From positions 8,185,485-8,249,484 of the forward strand of contig NC_061074.1 of assembly GCF_021917145.1 (NCBI RefSeq): a stretch of 64,000 nucleotides of DNA, read 5' to 3'. Made by a program: the position numbers and the translations under genes. This DNA comes from Hypomesus transpacificus. Its lineage: Eukaryota; Chordata; Actinopteri; Osmeriformes; Osmeridae. This document shows positions 1-11,513 of this stretch, piece by piece. The notes beneath the pieces are model-generated. The model did no database searches. It was not told the origin of the DNA and worked only from the letters and a program-made list of their open reading frames with translations. Every line of letters begins with the position of its first letter. Position 1 is the stretch's first letter.

Positions 1-864
1 TCTAGGCGCAGCCAGGGTGTTGAGGGGGTCCGGTTTGGTGACCTCAGGATCGGGTCGCTGCTTTTTGCGGATGATGTGGTCCTGTTGGCTTCATCGGGCC
101 GTGACCTTCAGCTCTCACTGGAGCGGTTCGCAACCGAATGTGAAGCGGCTGGGATGCGAATCAGCACCTCCAAATCTGAGGCCATGGTAATCGACCGGAA
201 AAGGGTGGAGTGCCATCTCCGGGTCGGGGAGGAGATCCTGAACCAAGCGGAGGAGTTCAAGTATCTCGGGGTCTTGTTCACGAGTGAGGGAAGAATGGAG
301 CGCGAGGTCGACAGGCGGATCGGTGCGGCGTCCGCAGTGATGCGGGCTCTGCATCGGTCCGTCGTGGTGAAGAAGGAGCTGAGTCGAAAGGCGAAGCTCT
401 CTATTTACCAGTCGATCTACGTTCCTACCCTCACCTATGGTCACGAACTATGGGTAGTGACCGAAAGAACGAGATCGCGAATACAAGCGGCCGAAATGAG
501 CTTTCTCCGTAGGGTGTCCGGGCTCTCCCTTAGAGATAGGGTGAGAAGCTCGGTCATCCGGGAGGGGCTCAGAGTAGAACCGCTGCTCCTCCGCGTCGAG
601 AGGAGCCAGCTGAGGTGGCTCGGGCATCTGATTAGGATGCCTCCTGGACGCCTCCCTGGTGAGGTGTTCCGGGCACGTCCCACTGGGAAGAGGCCCCGGG
701 GAAGACCCAGGACACGCTGGAGGGACTATGTCTCGCAGCTGGCCTGGGAACGCCTTGGGGTCCCCCAGGAAGAGCTGGCGGAAGTGGCCGGGGGGAGGGA
801 AGTCTGGGCCTCCCTGCTTAGGTCGCTGCCCCCGCGACCCGATCCCCGGACAAGCGGCAGATGA
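1..864 (+). CDS. LINE reverse transcriptase, C-terminal part (5' end outside window)
   Basis: Frame 1 is open from the first base to a stop at 862-864 (287 residues seen). The RT active-site motif is FADD (bases about 67-78), followed by the usual SKSEAM and FKYLGVLFTSEG blocks, the TLTYGHELW block and a basic RPRGRPRTRWRDY tail. This arrangement is typical of non-LTR retrotransposons that are abundant in fish. It copies its own RNA into genomic target sites. The clade looks RTE-like to me, but that is from memory and unproven. The visible frame has no stop, so the copy may be fairly young. Its GC content is much higher than the AT-rich OR DNA that follows. It is not a host gene. Confidence 0.88.
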   Translation, partial: SRRSQGVEGVRFGDLRIGSLLFADDVVLLASSGRDLQLSLERFATECEAAGMRISTSKSEAMVIDRKRVECHLRVGEEILNQAEEFKYLGVLFTSEGRMEREVDRRIGAASAVMRALHRSVVVKKELSRKAKLSIYQSIYVPTLTYGHELWVVTERTRSRIQAAEMSFLRRVSGLSLRDRVRSSVIREGLRVEPLLLRVERSQLRWLGHLIRMPPGRLPGEVFRARPTGKRPRGRPRTRWRDYVSQLAWERLGVPQEELAEVAGGREVWASLLRSLPPRPDPRTSGR

Positions 865-893
865 CGACGACGACGACGACGACGACGACGAAT
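864..893 (+). repeat. GAC trinucleotide run at LINE 3' end
   Basis: About nine copies of GAC start directly after the LINE stop codon and pass into AT-rich DNA with TATG repeats. Short simple-repeat tails instead of poly(A) are known for some non-LTR elements, so this probably marks the 3' terminus of the LINE. Confidence 0.6.
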
Positions 894-905
894 TAAATAT
901 GTATG

Positions 906-1511
906 TATGTTTGTATGTTAAGGGTCATTAGTCCACCTTATCCCCTAGACTGCAATTATGCACCCACAGATATCAGACACTGGAGGGCTATGTGACCCAA
1001 GGCGAAGTACACAGGGCCAGTCTTGTTTTGGCAAGTGCACCTTTACCCTAATTATCAGTACAATATGAGCTATCATGACCCAATGACCTATTGGGCCTCA
1101 TAGTAACCACTCATAATGAGACCATGAACGGATTTCTTTATGACATTATTTTATAACACTTCTATTCCCAATATACATGCAGCTTTTTTCTAATCATTGA
1201 TTTTGTGTCATCTTCAAGAGGCTCACTTGGTCACATGTTTACGCTTTTCAAATAGGAATGGTGACTGCAAGACAGAAGCCACTCTCCAACATGTATACTA
1301 AAAGCAAACAACATCCCCAAAAACTAACAATGAAAATAAAGAAACTATTTAGGTGTTCAACTATTGTGCTTTAAAACATATTCACAGTATTGTTACATTA
1401 ATGTTTTGAATTCTATGCTTTTCATAGTAGATCTACACGATTGATTGATACCCGGTTTCAATTTGTGATCCCAAAAAACTGCTAACATAAAACACTGACC
1501 GTTTTATTAAG
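906..1511. other. Intergenic, no gene seen
   Basis: AT-rich sequence between the LINE and the first tandem unit. No coding frame with recognisable content and no clear repeat structure was found. Confidence 0.5.
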
Positions 1512-3229
1512 GATAAAATAAGTGCAACTCACAATGCATTTTTGGCAAATGGATTTACTGATCAAAGCATCATCCTTTTACTACTAAACTACCTATTTAA
1601 CTTATTTTCTTAAAGAACATCACTGTACACATACAGTAAATTGGACATGATTGTACACATAATTATTTTTCGTCTCCTATTTAGTTTGCTCATCCCCCCC
1701 CTTAGGAGCACAATGCTTTGCATGTTGTAGATAATTTGTATATTGAACTATAACTTGACTTCTTTCTCTTATGAATAATACAGACACCCATAATATTTCA
1801 CTCATTGTATTTTCAGTGCATCTTTCAAATTGTTGTGCTGTACTCACACTCTGTGGATGAATATTGTTATTTGGCAATATTGTCATTGGACAGATATTTA
1901 GCTCCAGTATTTGCCGTCCTCTACACAATAACAACATAATAACACCTTCTAGAGTTTGTGGTTTTTTATTCTATCTTTGAATGTGTTCATTTGGAAGCTG
2001 CGTTGTCACATTGCCTCTGACATTGCATTAGAAATTTTGTGAAATGTAATTGACACAGTTACCTTGTGAAAACTGTTGGCGAAACCTGATTTTTTAGATA
2101 CCACAGTGAAAACACAGGACTCTTCTTTTCTTTTGTAAATGTAATTTACCAATAGGCCAATCTTGTCTTTGTTTAAACATGATTGAGGCAGTGGGTTTTA
2201 GACACCTGGTGGCCATTGTGGTCATTTCTCCCAAAACTCAGAACTCCTCATGCCATGACCCCTGAATTTGATCCATCAACAATCAAACTTTACAAGAAAA
2301 ATGGATGCCTGTTCTGCTTATCCTTGCATGTTTTGTTTTGTTCTTACTTCAAACAGCATGATTGTGATCGACAGTAAGAGACCAACAGCAGACCTAAAAT
2401 AACCTAAAATAATTATCATTACAGAAATGCCAAACAGAAAGAAACACACCAGCCTGTTTTTTGGAATACTACATTAAATGTAAAATAAAATGGACTACTT
2501 TGAATGATGACTCAAAATCTAACTGTGTCTAACTGAGATTAAACTGTAAACTGAGCTACTGTAGGCCTACAAGAAGACTGCAAAAAATTTATGATGTATT
2601 ACCCCCCAAATCATGGTCTATTATACTAACAGTATAATACAGTATTGAACTGTTTGAGATTCAGGTCAGATGTTCAGGCCAGGTTTTAGCTGGTAGTCAA
2701 GGTTTAGTTCATGGATGGAAGATGAGAAAAGAAGATGAAAGCTTGAATTTAAGCGTTTTGTGCTTCACATTCTACAGCTCAGCTTGAAGTAAATCACATG
2801 CACCAGGGTCCAAAAGGAACTGGTTGGCAATCAACTCTGATCATGCTAACTCATTACACTACAAGTCAGGAACACTCAGAAACCAATTTTCACAATTTAT
2901 TTACAATTTACAAAAAAAGGAAATACCTTGAGCGTTGGATCTCTGCTCAAGAGGGTAGGCCTACCCCCTGATACAGGCATGCATACGATGCAAGACAATA
3001 ATAAAGGCAGGATAATGTCGATAATGTCTTAACTAATATTGCTAAACAATTCAACATAATTTGTGTGAACTAGTTTGAGTTTTTCACACAGGCAGGGTGT
3101 ACAGACATAAGGATCCAAACAGTGTAAATCTCCCTTGTATGACCAACACAAAGTGTACCATACTGAACCATAGAAGGATTGTCTTCAAATGAACTCAGAC
3201 TAGATCAGGTTTGGATATACAGAACCACT

Positions 3230-4204
3230 CTATGTGATATTCAACACCATTACAGGTTTAGATTTTAGATTTGCAATGTCATTGGACCATGCAGAAACTC
3301 TTCCTCTAAGGATTTTTCTAATAGCAGTTTTGATCTCCTTGGTCCTGATCCCGTAGATAAATGGATTTAACAAAGGAGGGAACAGAATGAACGCTGCTGA
3401 ACTAATTATGTTGACCTCTCTAGAAATAACACTGTTTTCTATTCTATTATAAATAACAGAGAAAAGTGTGGCTGTAGAGAAATTAATGAAAATTATCAAA
3501 TGAGGGGCACATGTGCTAAAGGCTTTCTTTCGTGAGTCCTTTGAAGCTTTCAAGCAGACAATTAATATTCTGATGTATGACAGCACTACTAAAACAAGTG
3601 GTAAAACCACCAAAATTGATACGACGAATATACCATATAAATTGCTGAGAGCACTTCGAATACAAGACAAATTATTTATAACCAGGTTATCACAAAACAG
3701 CTTGTTAATAATATAACCACAAAGAGGCAGTCTTGAGGTGATGAGCACTTGAATTGCTAAAAGGATAATAGGGATTACATTTACTATGACCAACAACAAT
3801 TTGACTTTAAAGGGGGTCATAATGCTATAGTATTGCAATGGCTTACAAATTGAAACATACCTGTCATAAGCCATTGCAGTTAAAATTGCATAAGCACTTG
3901 TTGCGTGTACATTAATAAAAAACACTTGCAATAAACAGCCTTCATAAGTAATGTCAGGTACAACCTTAATCAGATTTTCCATTACCTTAGGACAGACTGA
4001 TGTACAGCCTACCAGTCCATTCACTGCAAGGTTGAACAATAATATATACATCGGTTTGTGTAAGTTTGAATCAACATAGATAACAAACATAAGTACAAGA
4101 TTTGAAAATATTGTGAGACAAAAAAGTACAAAGGTTAGTACAAAACCTCCATTATTTACTGGCCCTGGAGGTCCATATGCTGTCAGAAGAAAAGTAAAAT
4201 TCAT
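3230..4204 (-). CDS. Odorant receptor, subfamily A, gene A1
   Basis: Seven-transmembrane chemoreceptor of 324 residues in one uninterrupted exon, the usual OR length and structure. It would act in olfactory neuron cilia, coupling odorants to a Golf-type G protein. Visible OR hallmarks are an N-glycosylation site at N2, LHKPMY before TM2 (about residue 48), Cys90 at the top of TM3, MAYDRYVSIC (111-120), ECL2 cysteines 162, 171 and 181, KAFSTC (227-232) before TM6, and NPFIYGIR (280-287) in TM7. Compared with A2-A4 it has two extra residues in the loop before TM7 (YNRIENSV against YNRYSVV), an in-frame 6-base difference. The ATG at 4204 is conserved in all A copies. The ligand is unknown. Confidence 0.95.
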   Translation of the reverse strand: MNFTFLLTAYGPPGPVNNGGFVLTFVLFCLTIFSNLVLMFVIYVDSNLHKPMYILLFNLAVNGLVGCTSVCPKVMENLIKVVPDITYEGCLLQVFFINVHATSAYAILTAMAYDRYVSICKPLQYYSIMTPFKVKLLLVIVNVIPIILLAIQVLITSRLPLCGYIINKLFCDNLVINNLSCIRSALSNLYGIFVVSILVVLPLVLVVLSYIRILIVCLKASKDSRKKAFSTCAPHLIIFINFSTATLFSVIYNRIENSVISREVNIISSAAFILFPPLLNPFIYGIRTKEIKTAIRKILRGRVSAWSNDIANLKSKPVMVLNIT

Positions 4205-4420
4205 GTTCCAGAAAATTGAGGACCAAGGACAATATTTGTGAAATACAATTATAAGTCAGCAAAAATAAATGTTAACACCACCACACAACAGGCATTCCGG
4301 TTTACCGTACCAATGAACAACATAGCCTACTCATGACACTGAAAATCTTACAGTACAGACAATCAAGCTGAGATTGACCAAATGCAGCAGGAACCTTGAA
4401 TAGCATTTCATTTTCTGCAC

Positions 4421-4429
4421 TATAAATAC
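4421..4429 (-). promoter_or_regulatory. Probable TATA box of OR A1
   Basis: On the minus strand the sequence reads AGTATTTATAGTGCAG, about 220 bases upstream of the A1 start codon. The same spot in A2 (7893-7900), A3 (11730-11737) and A4 (18326-18333) has TATTTATA or TATATATA. About 70-80 bases downstream, just after CTGTACT, all copies have a candidate splice donor (GTAAGA, GTAAGT or GTAAAT), as expected for a non-coding first exon. Inference from conservation only. Confidence 0.5.
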
Positions 4430-4483
4430 TTTCCTCCTCACATCATGAGTGAAAAGGCCAAGCTGTTTTTCAAAAACAACCCC

Positions 4484-4494
4484 CCCCCCCCCCC

Positions 4495-4527
<33 letters not shown>

Positions 4528-4552
4528 ACACACACACACATACACACACACT
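4484..4552. repeat. Poly-C and (CA)n microsatellite
   Basis: A run of about 15 C followed by interrupted CA dinucleotides, upstream of the A1 TATA element. A shorter CA tract sits at the matching place in A2 (about 7952-7985). Confidence 0.9.
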
Positions 4553-6368
4553 GTTGGGGGATGTACTGTATGACTCATATGTCTTATTGCATGGATATGG
4601 AGAGTTCAAACACATAGTGTAGTTACATATGGTTACATGGATTTTAATTTTATAGATTGATTGTTTAACTTATGTTTTTGTATGGCATTCAAACACAGAG
4701 CTTTGACATCAATATAGTTTGTAACACACATTGTGACTTCATACTTATATTTGGATCTTATTATTTGTGTACCACTCACACATACAATCTTTTTACTTTC
4801 ACATGTTTTAAGTAAGTGCCAACCATAAATGAAATATTTAAATAGTCACAAAACCAGTGGTAAAGATGTTATCGCAACGCTTACGTTAAGATCTCTTCTG
4901 GCCATGTTGAGCTGGCTGTTTAGGCTATGGATATAAAGCACAACTCACAAAGCATTTTTTGGCAAATGGATTTACTGATCAAAGCATCACCTTTTTACTA
5001 CTAAACTACCTCTTTGTATTTAACTACTTTTCTTAAAGAACATCCCTGTACACATACAGTAAATTGGACCTGATTGTACACATAATTATTTCTTGTCTCC
5101 TATTTTGTTTGCTCATGCCCCCTTAGGAGCACAATACTTTGCATGTTGTAAATAATTTGTATATTGAACTATAACTTGACTTCTTTCTCTTATGAATAAT
5201 ACAGACACCCATAATATTTCACTCATTGTATTTTCAGTGCATCTTTGAAATTTTTGTGCTGTACTCACACTCTGTGGATGAATATTGTTATTTGGCAATA
5301 TTGTCATTGGACAGATATTTAGCTCCAGTATTTGCCGTCCTCTACAAAATAACAACATAATAACACCTTCTAGAGTTTGTGGTTTTTTATTATATCTTTG
5401 AATGTGTTCATTTGGAAGCTGCGTTGTCACATTGCCTCTGACATTGCATTAGAAAATGTTGTGAAAATGTAATTGACACAGTTACCTTGTGAAAACTGTT
5501 GGCGAAACCTGATTTTTTAGATACCACAGTGAAAACACAAGACCTTTCTTTTGTAAATGTAATTTACCAATAGGCCAATCTTGTCTTTTTTTAAACATGA
5601 TTGAGGCAGTGGGTTTTAGACACCTGGTGGCCATTGTGGTCATTTCTCCCAAAACTCAGAACTCCTCATGCCATGACACCTTAATTTGATCTATAAACAA
5701 TCCAACTTTACAAAAAAATGCATGCCTGTTCTGCTCATCTTTGCACATTTTGTTTTGTTCTTACTTCAAACTGTCTGATTGTGATCGACAGTAAGAGATT
5801 AACAGCAGACTACTGTGTCCATTATGCAAACAAGTCAAGAACCTAAAATAATTATCATTAGAGAAATGCTCAACAGAAAGAAACACACAAGCCTGTTTTT
5901 TGGAATACTACATTAAATGTAAAATAAAATGGAATACTTTGAATGATGACTCAAAATCTAACTGTGTCTAACAGAGATGAACCTGTACACTGTGCTACTG
6001 TAGACATACAAGAAGACTACAAAAAATGTATGATGTATTATCACAAAAATCATGGTTTAGTATTGTACTGTTTGAGATTCAGGACAGTTGTCCAGGCCAG
6101 GTTTTAGCTGGCAGTCAAGGTTTTGTTCATGGATGGAAGATGAGAGAAGAAGATGAAAGTTTGAATCTAAACATTTTGTGCTTTACATTCTACAGCTCAG
6201 CTTGAAGTGAATCACTTGCACCAGGGTTGGCAATCAACTCTGATCATGCTAACTCATTACAGTTCAGGTCAGGAACACTCAGAAACCCATTTTCAAAATG
6301 TATTTCAAAAATAGGAAATACCTTGAGCATTGTAGCTCTGCTCAAGAGGGTAGGCCTAGCCCCTGATA

Positions 6369-6455
6369 AGGGGCGCTGCCAGGAATTTTGGGCCCCATGA
6401 GAACCAAAAAAAAAGTCATGATTTCTGTTCGTTTTTCATTTTTTGGGGGCACCTG
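6369..6455. mobile_element. 87-bp MITE-like insertion with 9-bp target duplication
   Basis: CCCCTGATA occurs on both sides (6360-6368 and 6456-6464), while the sister unit has a single copy at the matching place (around 2968). The insert starts AGGGGCGCTGCCAGG and ends GGGGGCACCTG. The target duplication of 8-9 bases and the lack of coding content suggest a tiny non-autonomous hAT derivative. Confidence 0.7.
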
Positions 6456-6715
6456 CCCCTGATACAGGCATGCATAGTATGCAAGACAATAATAAAGGCA
6501 GGATAATGTCAATAACGTCTTAACTAATATTGCTACACAATTCTATTCAATATAACTTGTTTGAGTTTTTTACACAGGCAGGGTGTACAGACATAAGGAT
6601 CCACACAGTGTAAATCTCCCTTGTATGACCAACACAAAGTGTACCATACTGAACCATAGAAGGATTGTCTTCAAACAAACTCACACTAGATCAGGTTTGG
6701 ATATACAGTACCACT

Positions 6716-7684
6716 CTATGTAATATTCAACACCATTACAGGTTTAGATTTTAGATTTGCAATTTCATTGGACCATGCAGAAACTCTTCCTCTAAGGATT
6801 TTTCTGATAGCAGTTTTGATCTCCTTGGTCCTTATCCCGTAGATAAATGGATTTAACAAAGGAGGGAACAGAATGAATGCAGCTGAACTAATTATGTTGA
6901 CCTCTCTAGAAACAACACTGTATCTATTATAAATAACAGAAAAAAGTGAGGCTGTAGAGAAATTAATGAAAGTTATCAAATGAGGGGCACATGTGCTAAA
7001 GGCTTTCTTTTGTGAGTCCTTTGAAGCTTTCAAGCAGACAATTAATATTCTGATGTATGACAGCACTACTAAAACAAGTGGTAAAACCACCAAGATTGAT
7101 ATGATGACTATACCATATAAATTGCTGACAGCACTTCGAACACAAGACAAGTTAACTATAGCCAGGTTATCACAAAACAGCTTGTTAATGATATAACCAC
7201 AAAGAGGCAGACTTGAGGTAATGAACACTTGAATTGCTAAAAGGATAATAGGGATTAAATTGACTATAACCAACAATAATTTTACTTTAAAGGGGGTCAT
7301 AATGCTATAATATTGCAATGGCTTACAAATTGAAACATACCTGTCATAAGCCATTGCAGTTAAAATTGCATAAGCACTTGCTGCATGTACATTAATAAAA
7401 AACACCTGCAGTAAACAGCCTTCATGAGTAATGTCAGGTACAACCTTAATCAGATTTTCCATTACCTTAGGACAGACTGATGTACAGCCTACCAGTCCAT
7501 TCACTGCAAGATTAAACAATAATATATACATCGGTTTGTGTAAGTTTGAATCAACATAGATAACAAACACAAGGACAAGATTTAAAAATATTGTGAGACA
7601 AAAAAGTATAAAAGTTAGTACAAAAACTCCATTATTTACTGGCCCTGGAGGTTCATATGCCGTCAGAAGAAAAGTAAAATTCAT
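6716..7684 (-). CDS. Odorant receptor, subfamily A, gene A2
   Basis: Intact 322-residue receptor, sister of A1. I start it at the ATG at 7684 (MNFTFLLTAYEPP). The frame stays open 37 codons further up to 7795, but that part has no counterpart in the other copies and would sit before the conserved N-terminus. Hallmarks are LHKPMY, MAYDRYVSIC, three ECL2 cysteines, KAFSTCAPH and NPFIYGIRTKEIK. Changes from A1 are spread over the N-terminus, ECL2 and TM5, the parts most likely to tune ligand response. Probably functional. Confidence 0.94.
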   Translation of the reverse strand: MNFTFLLTAYEPPGPVNNGVFVLTFILFCLTIFLNLVLVFVIYVDSNLHKPMYILLFNLAVNGLVGCTSVCPKVMENLIKVVPDITHEGCLLQVFFINVHAASAYAILTAMAYDRYVSICKPLQYYSIMTPFKVKLLLVIVNLIPIILLAIQVFITSSLPLCGYIINKLFCDNLAIVNLSCVRSAVSNLYGIVIISILVVLPLVLVVLSYIRILIVCLKASKDSQKKAFSTCAPHLITFINFSTASLFSVIYNRYSVVSREVNIISSAAFILFPPLLNPFIYGIRTKEIKTAIRKILRGRVSAWSNEIANLKSKPVMVLNIT

Positions 7685-7892
7685 ATTCCAGAGAATCAAG
7701 GACAATATTTGTGAAGTACAATTTAAAGTAAACGAGAATAAAGTCAAGATCACCACACAACAGACATTCAGGTTTACCGTACCAAAGAACAACATAGGCT
7801 ACACATGACACTGAAGAACTTACAGTACAGACAATCAAGCTGAGATTGACCAAATGCAGCAGGAACCTTGAAGAGCATTTCATTTTCTGCAC

Positions 7893-7900
7893 TATAAATA
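7893..7900 (-). promoter_or_regulatory. Probable TATA box of OR A2
   Basis: Minus-strand TATTTATA, about 210 bases upstream of the A2 start, matching the A1 element. A consensus splice donor GTAAGT lies about 70 bases further downstream (plus-strand ACTTAC near 7818). Confidence 0.5.
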
Positions 7901-8604
7901 CTTTCCTCCTCACATCATGAGTGAAATTGCCAAGCTGTTTTTCAACTCCCCCCACACACACACACACACATTCACGTACACTCACACTGTTGAGGGATGT
8001 ACTGTATGACTCATATGTCTTATTGCATGGATATGGAGAGTTCAAACACATACTGTAGTTACATGGTTACACTGATTTTAACTGTATTGATTGATTAACT
8101 TATTTCTTTGTATACCTAACATGGCACTCAAACACAGAGCTTTGACATAAATATAGTTTGTTTGTAACACACATTGTGACTTTATACTCATATTTGTATA
8201 TTTATTATTTGTGTACCACACACACATACAATCTTTTTACTTTCATATATTATAATTAAGTGCCAAACCTAAATGAAATATTTAAATAGTCCCAAAACCA
8301 GTGGTAAAGAGGTTATCGCAACGTTTACATTTAAGGTCACATAAACTACATAGCAATACCTATAGTAACAATATTGTAGTTACACAGAAACGTCCTTATG
8401 GTTTAGTGGCAAAAGTGAAACTTAGTATGAGGGAGGTTGGATTTTCCAGGGATGTTAGTATATATCCTGTTTTAATCACAAAACCTTCATCTGTTAAACC
8501 CTTACTACCCTCCCCCATACTCTGCCTTCTTACTGCTAACAATTAATACCATCAACTTTCATAGCAATTCCTATGTAGCTACAATGTTTTTACTCTATGT
8601 TATG

Positions 8605-8690
8605 TAAGGGATAATGCCTGACGGGGTGTACATTATTTTCTGATAATGGACACATCGAAGGGCATTATATCGCTTAAACCATGACGTGGG
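8605..8690. mobile_element. Palindromic MITE-like repeat
   Basis: TAAGGGATAATGCC at the left is answered by GGGCATTATATCGCTTA at the right. The sister copy in U2 (about 16500-16608) has GGGCATTATCCCACTTA and a longer middle. Short, AT-rich and inverted, with no coding content. Family not identified. Confidence 0.4.
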
Positions 8691-10029
8691 TGCATACTAT
8701 CATGAAATAACAGACACCTTGCTGACAATCAAAATAGAGTATTCAACCAGACCATGGTATAATCTATAATTAAAGGAATCTGTGTGTGTGTCTGTGTGTG
8801 CATGTGTGTGTCTGTTTGGTTTTATAGTGGGATTTTAGTGTCCAACGATTACCTCGAGAACCGGGCAATGTGCAAAGTTAGAATTGTCCAGGTGTCCGTT
8901 TCAGAACCAAAAGAGATGCCACGTTTAACATTGTCTGGATAAGCGCTTTGTGATCTCCCCTCAAAAAAATCCCGCCAGTTTCCCGCCAGATGTCTTCTAG
9001 CCATGTTGAGCTGGCACTATAGGCTAAGTACCACATTCTACGACAAATTCATTACGTAAAGACAAGTGGACTCTGTGACAATGCCAATATGGCCAGGCTA
9101 GCAGTACTCTCTGCTGCTCCAATAACATTAAATCAGCTTCTTTCAAAGGGTTTTGTTTATGAATGAAATTCTGGCTAGCTAACTAACAGAAACACAAAGT
9201 CCCATATAGATCAGGGAATTTTGTTATGTTAAAAAACGTGTTTATAAAAACTCAGCCTGCCAATTGCAAACTCCAATTAAACTAACAGCAAATTGACTAG
9301 CCAACATCATAATAACCAGCTGCATCACAGGCTTGACCATTGCAGTATCTATGTTTCCATGAATCTGTGTGTGTCTGCGTGCCATTGAATCAACTAAGCG
9401 ACATCATCATCCCCAGCTGCATCATGGGTAGATGATGTAGCTACAACAGAGTCTGTAACATGATGATTCAACCCGGCTCTTCAGTTGGTTTCTTGAGGCA
9501 TGGACATAGCAAGACACAAATGGGCATAAGAACGTTTTCTTACAAATGTAGTATCTTCGTGTCTTATGTCAATGCAAAACGGCTAATACAAGATAATTTT
9601 ACAGCTCCGCATAACACAAAGGACAAAATACAAATGTTAATGTAAACATAGCTACACCCCTTAGGCAGAGCTGTACAAGCGCTAAGGTGAATTAGGCTAC
9701 AATGACAACTGGCTAAACCATTGTGCATGTAGTGACTTATGTTATGAACTAAGTATCTACATATTTGTGAGGGTAAGATAACTTAACAGAGAACATAAAC
9801 AATACATTTTGATCATTATATAAGCAGTTGATAATTTAGGAAACAGCAAACAATTGTTGGCTTCATAATAATTTGCATGAATATACCAGAGCATTGGAAA
9901 TGTGTTTAAAAGAATAAGAAATGTATATCATGATGTGTATTTATGACTAGATGATGTGGAGTTTAAACAAGTACTTTGGAGAAATGTAGTTGTAGTTAGA
10001 GACATGTAGGTAGCTTACCAGAGCTACTG

Positions 10030-10235
10030 AGGACAACTGTCATCCCCGGCTGCATCACAGGCACTATTTATCAATAATTCCATAAATTTGTCTGTCACTG
10101 ACATCTTACTCACTGGCTGCATCATGGGCACTGTGTCCTATCTATAATTCCAGGAATGTGTATTTGTGTGTCACCTACTTCATCACGAGCACTGTGCATT
10201 ATCAATCTATTGTTCCATGAATCTGTGTGTAATAA
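10030..10235. repeat. Degenerate minisatellite, period about 75 bp
   Basis: Phrases such as CTGCATCACAGGCACT, CTGCATCATGGGCACTG and CCATGAATCTGTGTGT recur with spacing of roughly 70-90 bases. Earlier echoes occur at 9312 and 9412. Confidence 0.5.
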
Positions 10236-10544
10236 ATAAATACATTACTATAACAGCAGACTAGGGTAGGATATCCTAAATCAATTATGTCAAGAGCCTT
10301 ACAAAGAGTCTTTCAGGAATTCTGTTTAAATTGGATGAATATATCAAATAAAACAGACTGTTTCTAAGGAATGACTGTAAACTGAGATTAAACTGTATTA
10401 CTTTACCAGAAGATGACATCAACTAAAATGTGCTACCGTACAAATAATGACAGGCTTCAATATTTTCACTGTATTGAGATACGAGTCACATAACCAGTCC
10501 AGGTTAGCAGGAACAGTAGGTTTAATCAGGATTTCATTACAGCT

Positions 10545-11513
10545 CTAAGTAGAATTTGACACAATTACAGGTTTGGGTTTTAAATGTGCCACGTCATTGG
10601 ACAATCCAAAAACTCTTCCTCTAAGGATTTTTCTAATAGCGGTTTTGATCTCCTTGGTCCTGATCCCGTAGATAAGAGGATTCAGCAAAGGAGGGAACAG
10701 AATGAACGCAGCTGCAATTATTATGTTGACCTCTCGAGAAACAACACTGTATCTATTATAAATAACAGAGAAAAGTATGGCTGCAGAGAAATTAATGAAA
10801 GTTATCAAATGAGGGGCACATGTGCTAAAGGCTTTCTTTTGCGAGTCCTTTGAGGCTTTCAAGCAGACAATTAATATTCTGATGTATGACAGCACTACCA
10901 GAACAAGTGGTAAAACAACCAAGATTAGTGTGAGTAAAATGCCAAAAAGATTGCTTGCAGCACTTTGAACACAAGACAAACTAACTATAGCCAAGTTATC
11001 ATAAAACAGTTTGTTAATGATATAACCGCAAAGAGGCAGACTTGAGGTAATGAACACTTGAATTGCTAGAAGGATAATAGGGATTACATTTACTATGACC
11101 AACAACAATTTTACTTTAAAGGGGGTCATAATGCTATAGTATTGCAAGGGCTTACAAATTGAAACATACCTGTCATAAGCCATTGCAGTTAAAATTGCAT
11201 AAGCACTTGTTGCGTGTGAATAAATAAAAAACACCTGCAATAAACAGCCTTCATGAGTAATGTCAGGTACAACCTTAATCAGATTTTCCATTACCTTAGG
11301 ACAGACTGATGTACAGCCTACCAGTCCATTCACTGCAAGGTTGAACAATAATATATACATCGGCTTGTGTAAGGTTGAATCAACATAGATAACAAACATA
11401 AGTAAAAGATTTGAAAATATTGTGAAACTAAAAAGTAAAAAGGGTAGTACAAAAGCTCCCTTATTTAACGGCCCTGGAGGTCCATATGCTGTCAGAAGAA
11501 AAGTCAAATTCAT
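10545..11513 (-). CDS. Odorant receptor, subfamily A, gene A3 (ECL2 cysteine lost)
   Basis: Full-length 322-residue OR frame with N-glycosylation at N2, LHKPMY, Cys90, MAYDRYVSIC, KAFSTCAPH and NPLIYGIR. One feature stands out. Residue 171 is Tyr in KLFYDN, where A1, A2 and A4 have KLFCDN and the B genes have KVYCDN, a TGT to TAT change. This is one of the conserved extracellular loop 2 cysteines, so the receptor may fold less well even though the frame is open. It lies head-to-head with B1, their start codons 1.2 kb apart. Start at 11513 as in the sister genes. Confidence 0.93.
   Translation of the reverse strand: MNLTFLLTAYGPPGPLNKGAFVLPFLLFSFTIFSNLLLMFVIYVDSTLHKPMYILLFNLAVNGLVGCTSVCPKVMENLIKVVPDITHEGCLLQVFFIYSHATSAYAILTAMAYDRYVSICKPLQYYSIMTPFKVKLLLVIVNVIPIILLAIQVFITSSLPLCGYIINKLFYDNLAIVSLSCVQSAASNLFGILLTLILVVLPLVLVVLSYIRILIVCLKASKDSQKKAFSTCAPHLITFINFSAAILFSVIYNRYSVVSREVNIIIAAAFILFPPLLNPLIYGIRTKEIKTAIRKILRGRVFGLSNDVAHLKPKPVIVSNST

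Larger units (their letters stand above)
1512..4890 (-). repeat. Tandem duplication unit, copy 1 (carries OR A1)
   Basis: This 3.4 kb block is matched along its length by 4930-8336. It includes 3' flanking DNA, the OR gene, the TATA element and the upstream CA repeat. Both copies start with a shared block around GGCAAATGGATTTACTG and end near the motif CCAGTGGTAAAGA. Differences are scattered substitutions and small indels. Confidence 0.8.
4930..8336 (-). repeat. Tandem duplication unit, copy 2 (carries OR A2)
   Basis: Second copy of the 1512-4890 block. It differs by small indels and by an 87-base insertion at 6369-6455 that copy 1 lacks. Confidence 0.8.
8337..10520. other. Intergenic region with low-complexity repeats, no gene
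   Basis: No OR or other coding frame is recognisable. It contains a palindromic MITE-like piece (8605-8690), TG-rich runs (8780-8815) and a loose minisatellite (10030-10235). Most of 8.8-10.2 kb is missing from the sister module U2. Confidence 0.5.

Noticed and set aside
1677-1937. 86-codon minus-strand frame, repeated at 5113-5430 as 105 codons
   Set aside because: It recurs only because the whole 3.4 kb unit is duplicated. No domain, and the N-terminal extent differs between copies.
7685-7795. 37-codon N-terminal extension of OR A2
   Set aside because: Not conserved in A1, A3 or A4 and precedes the standard OR N-terminus.
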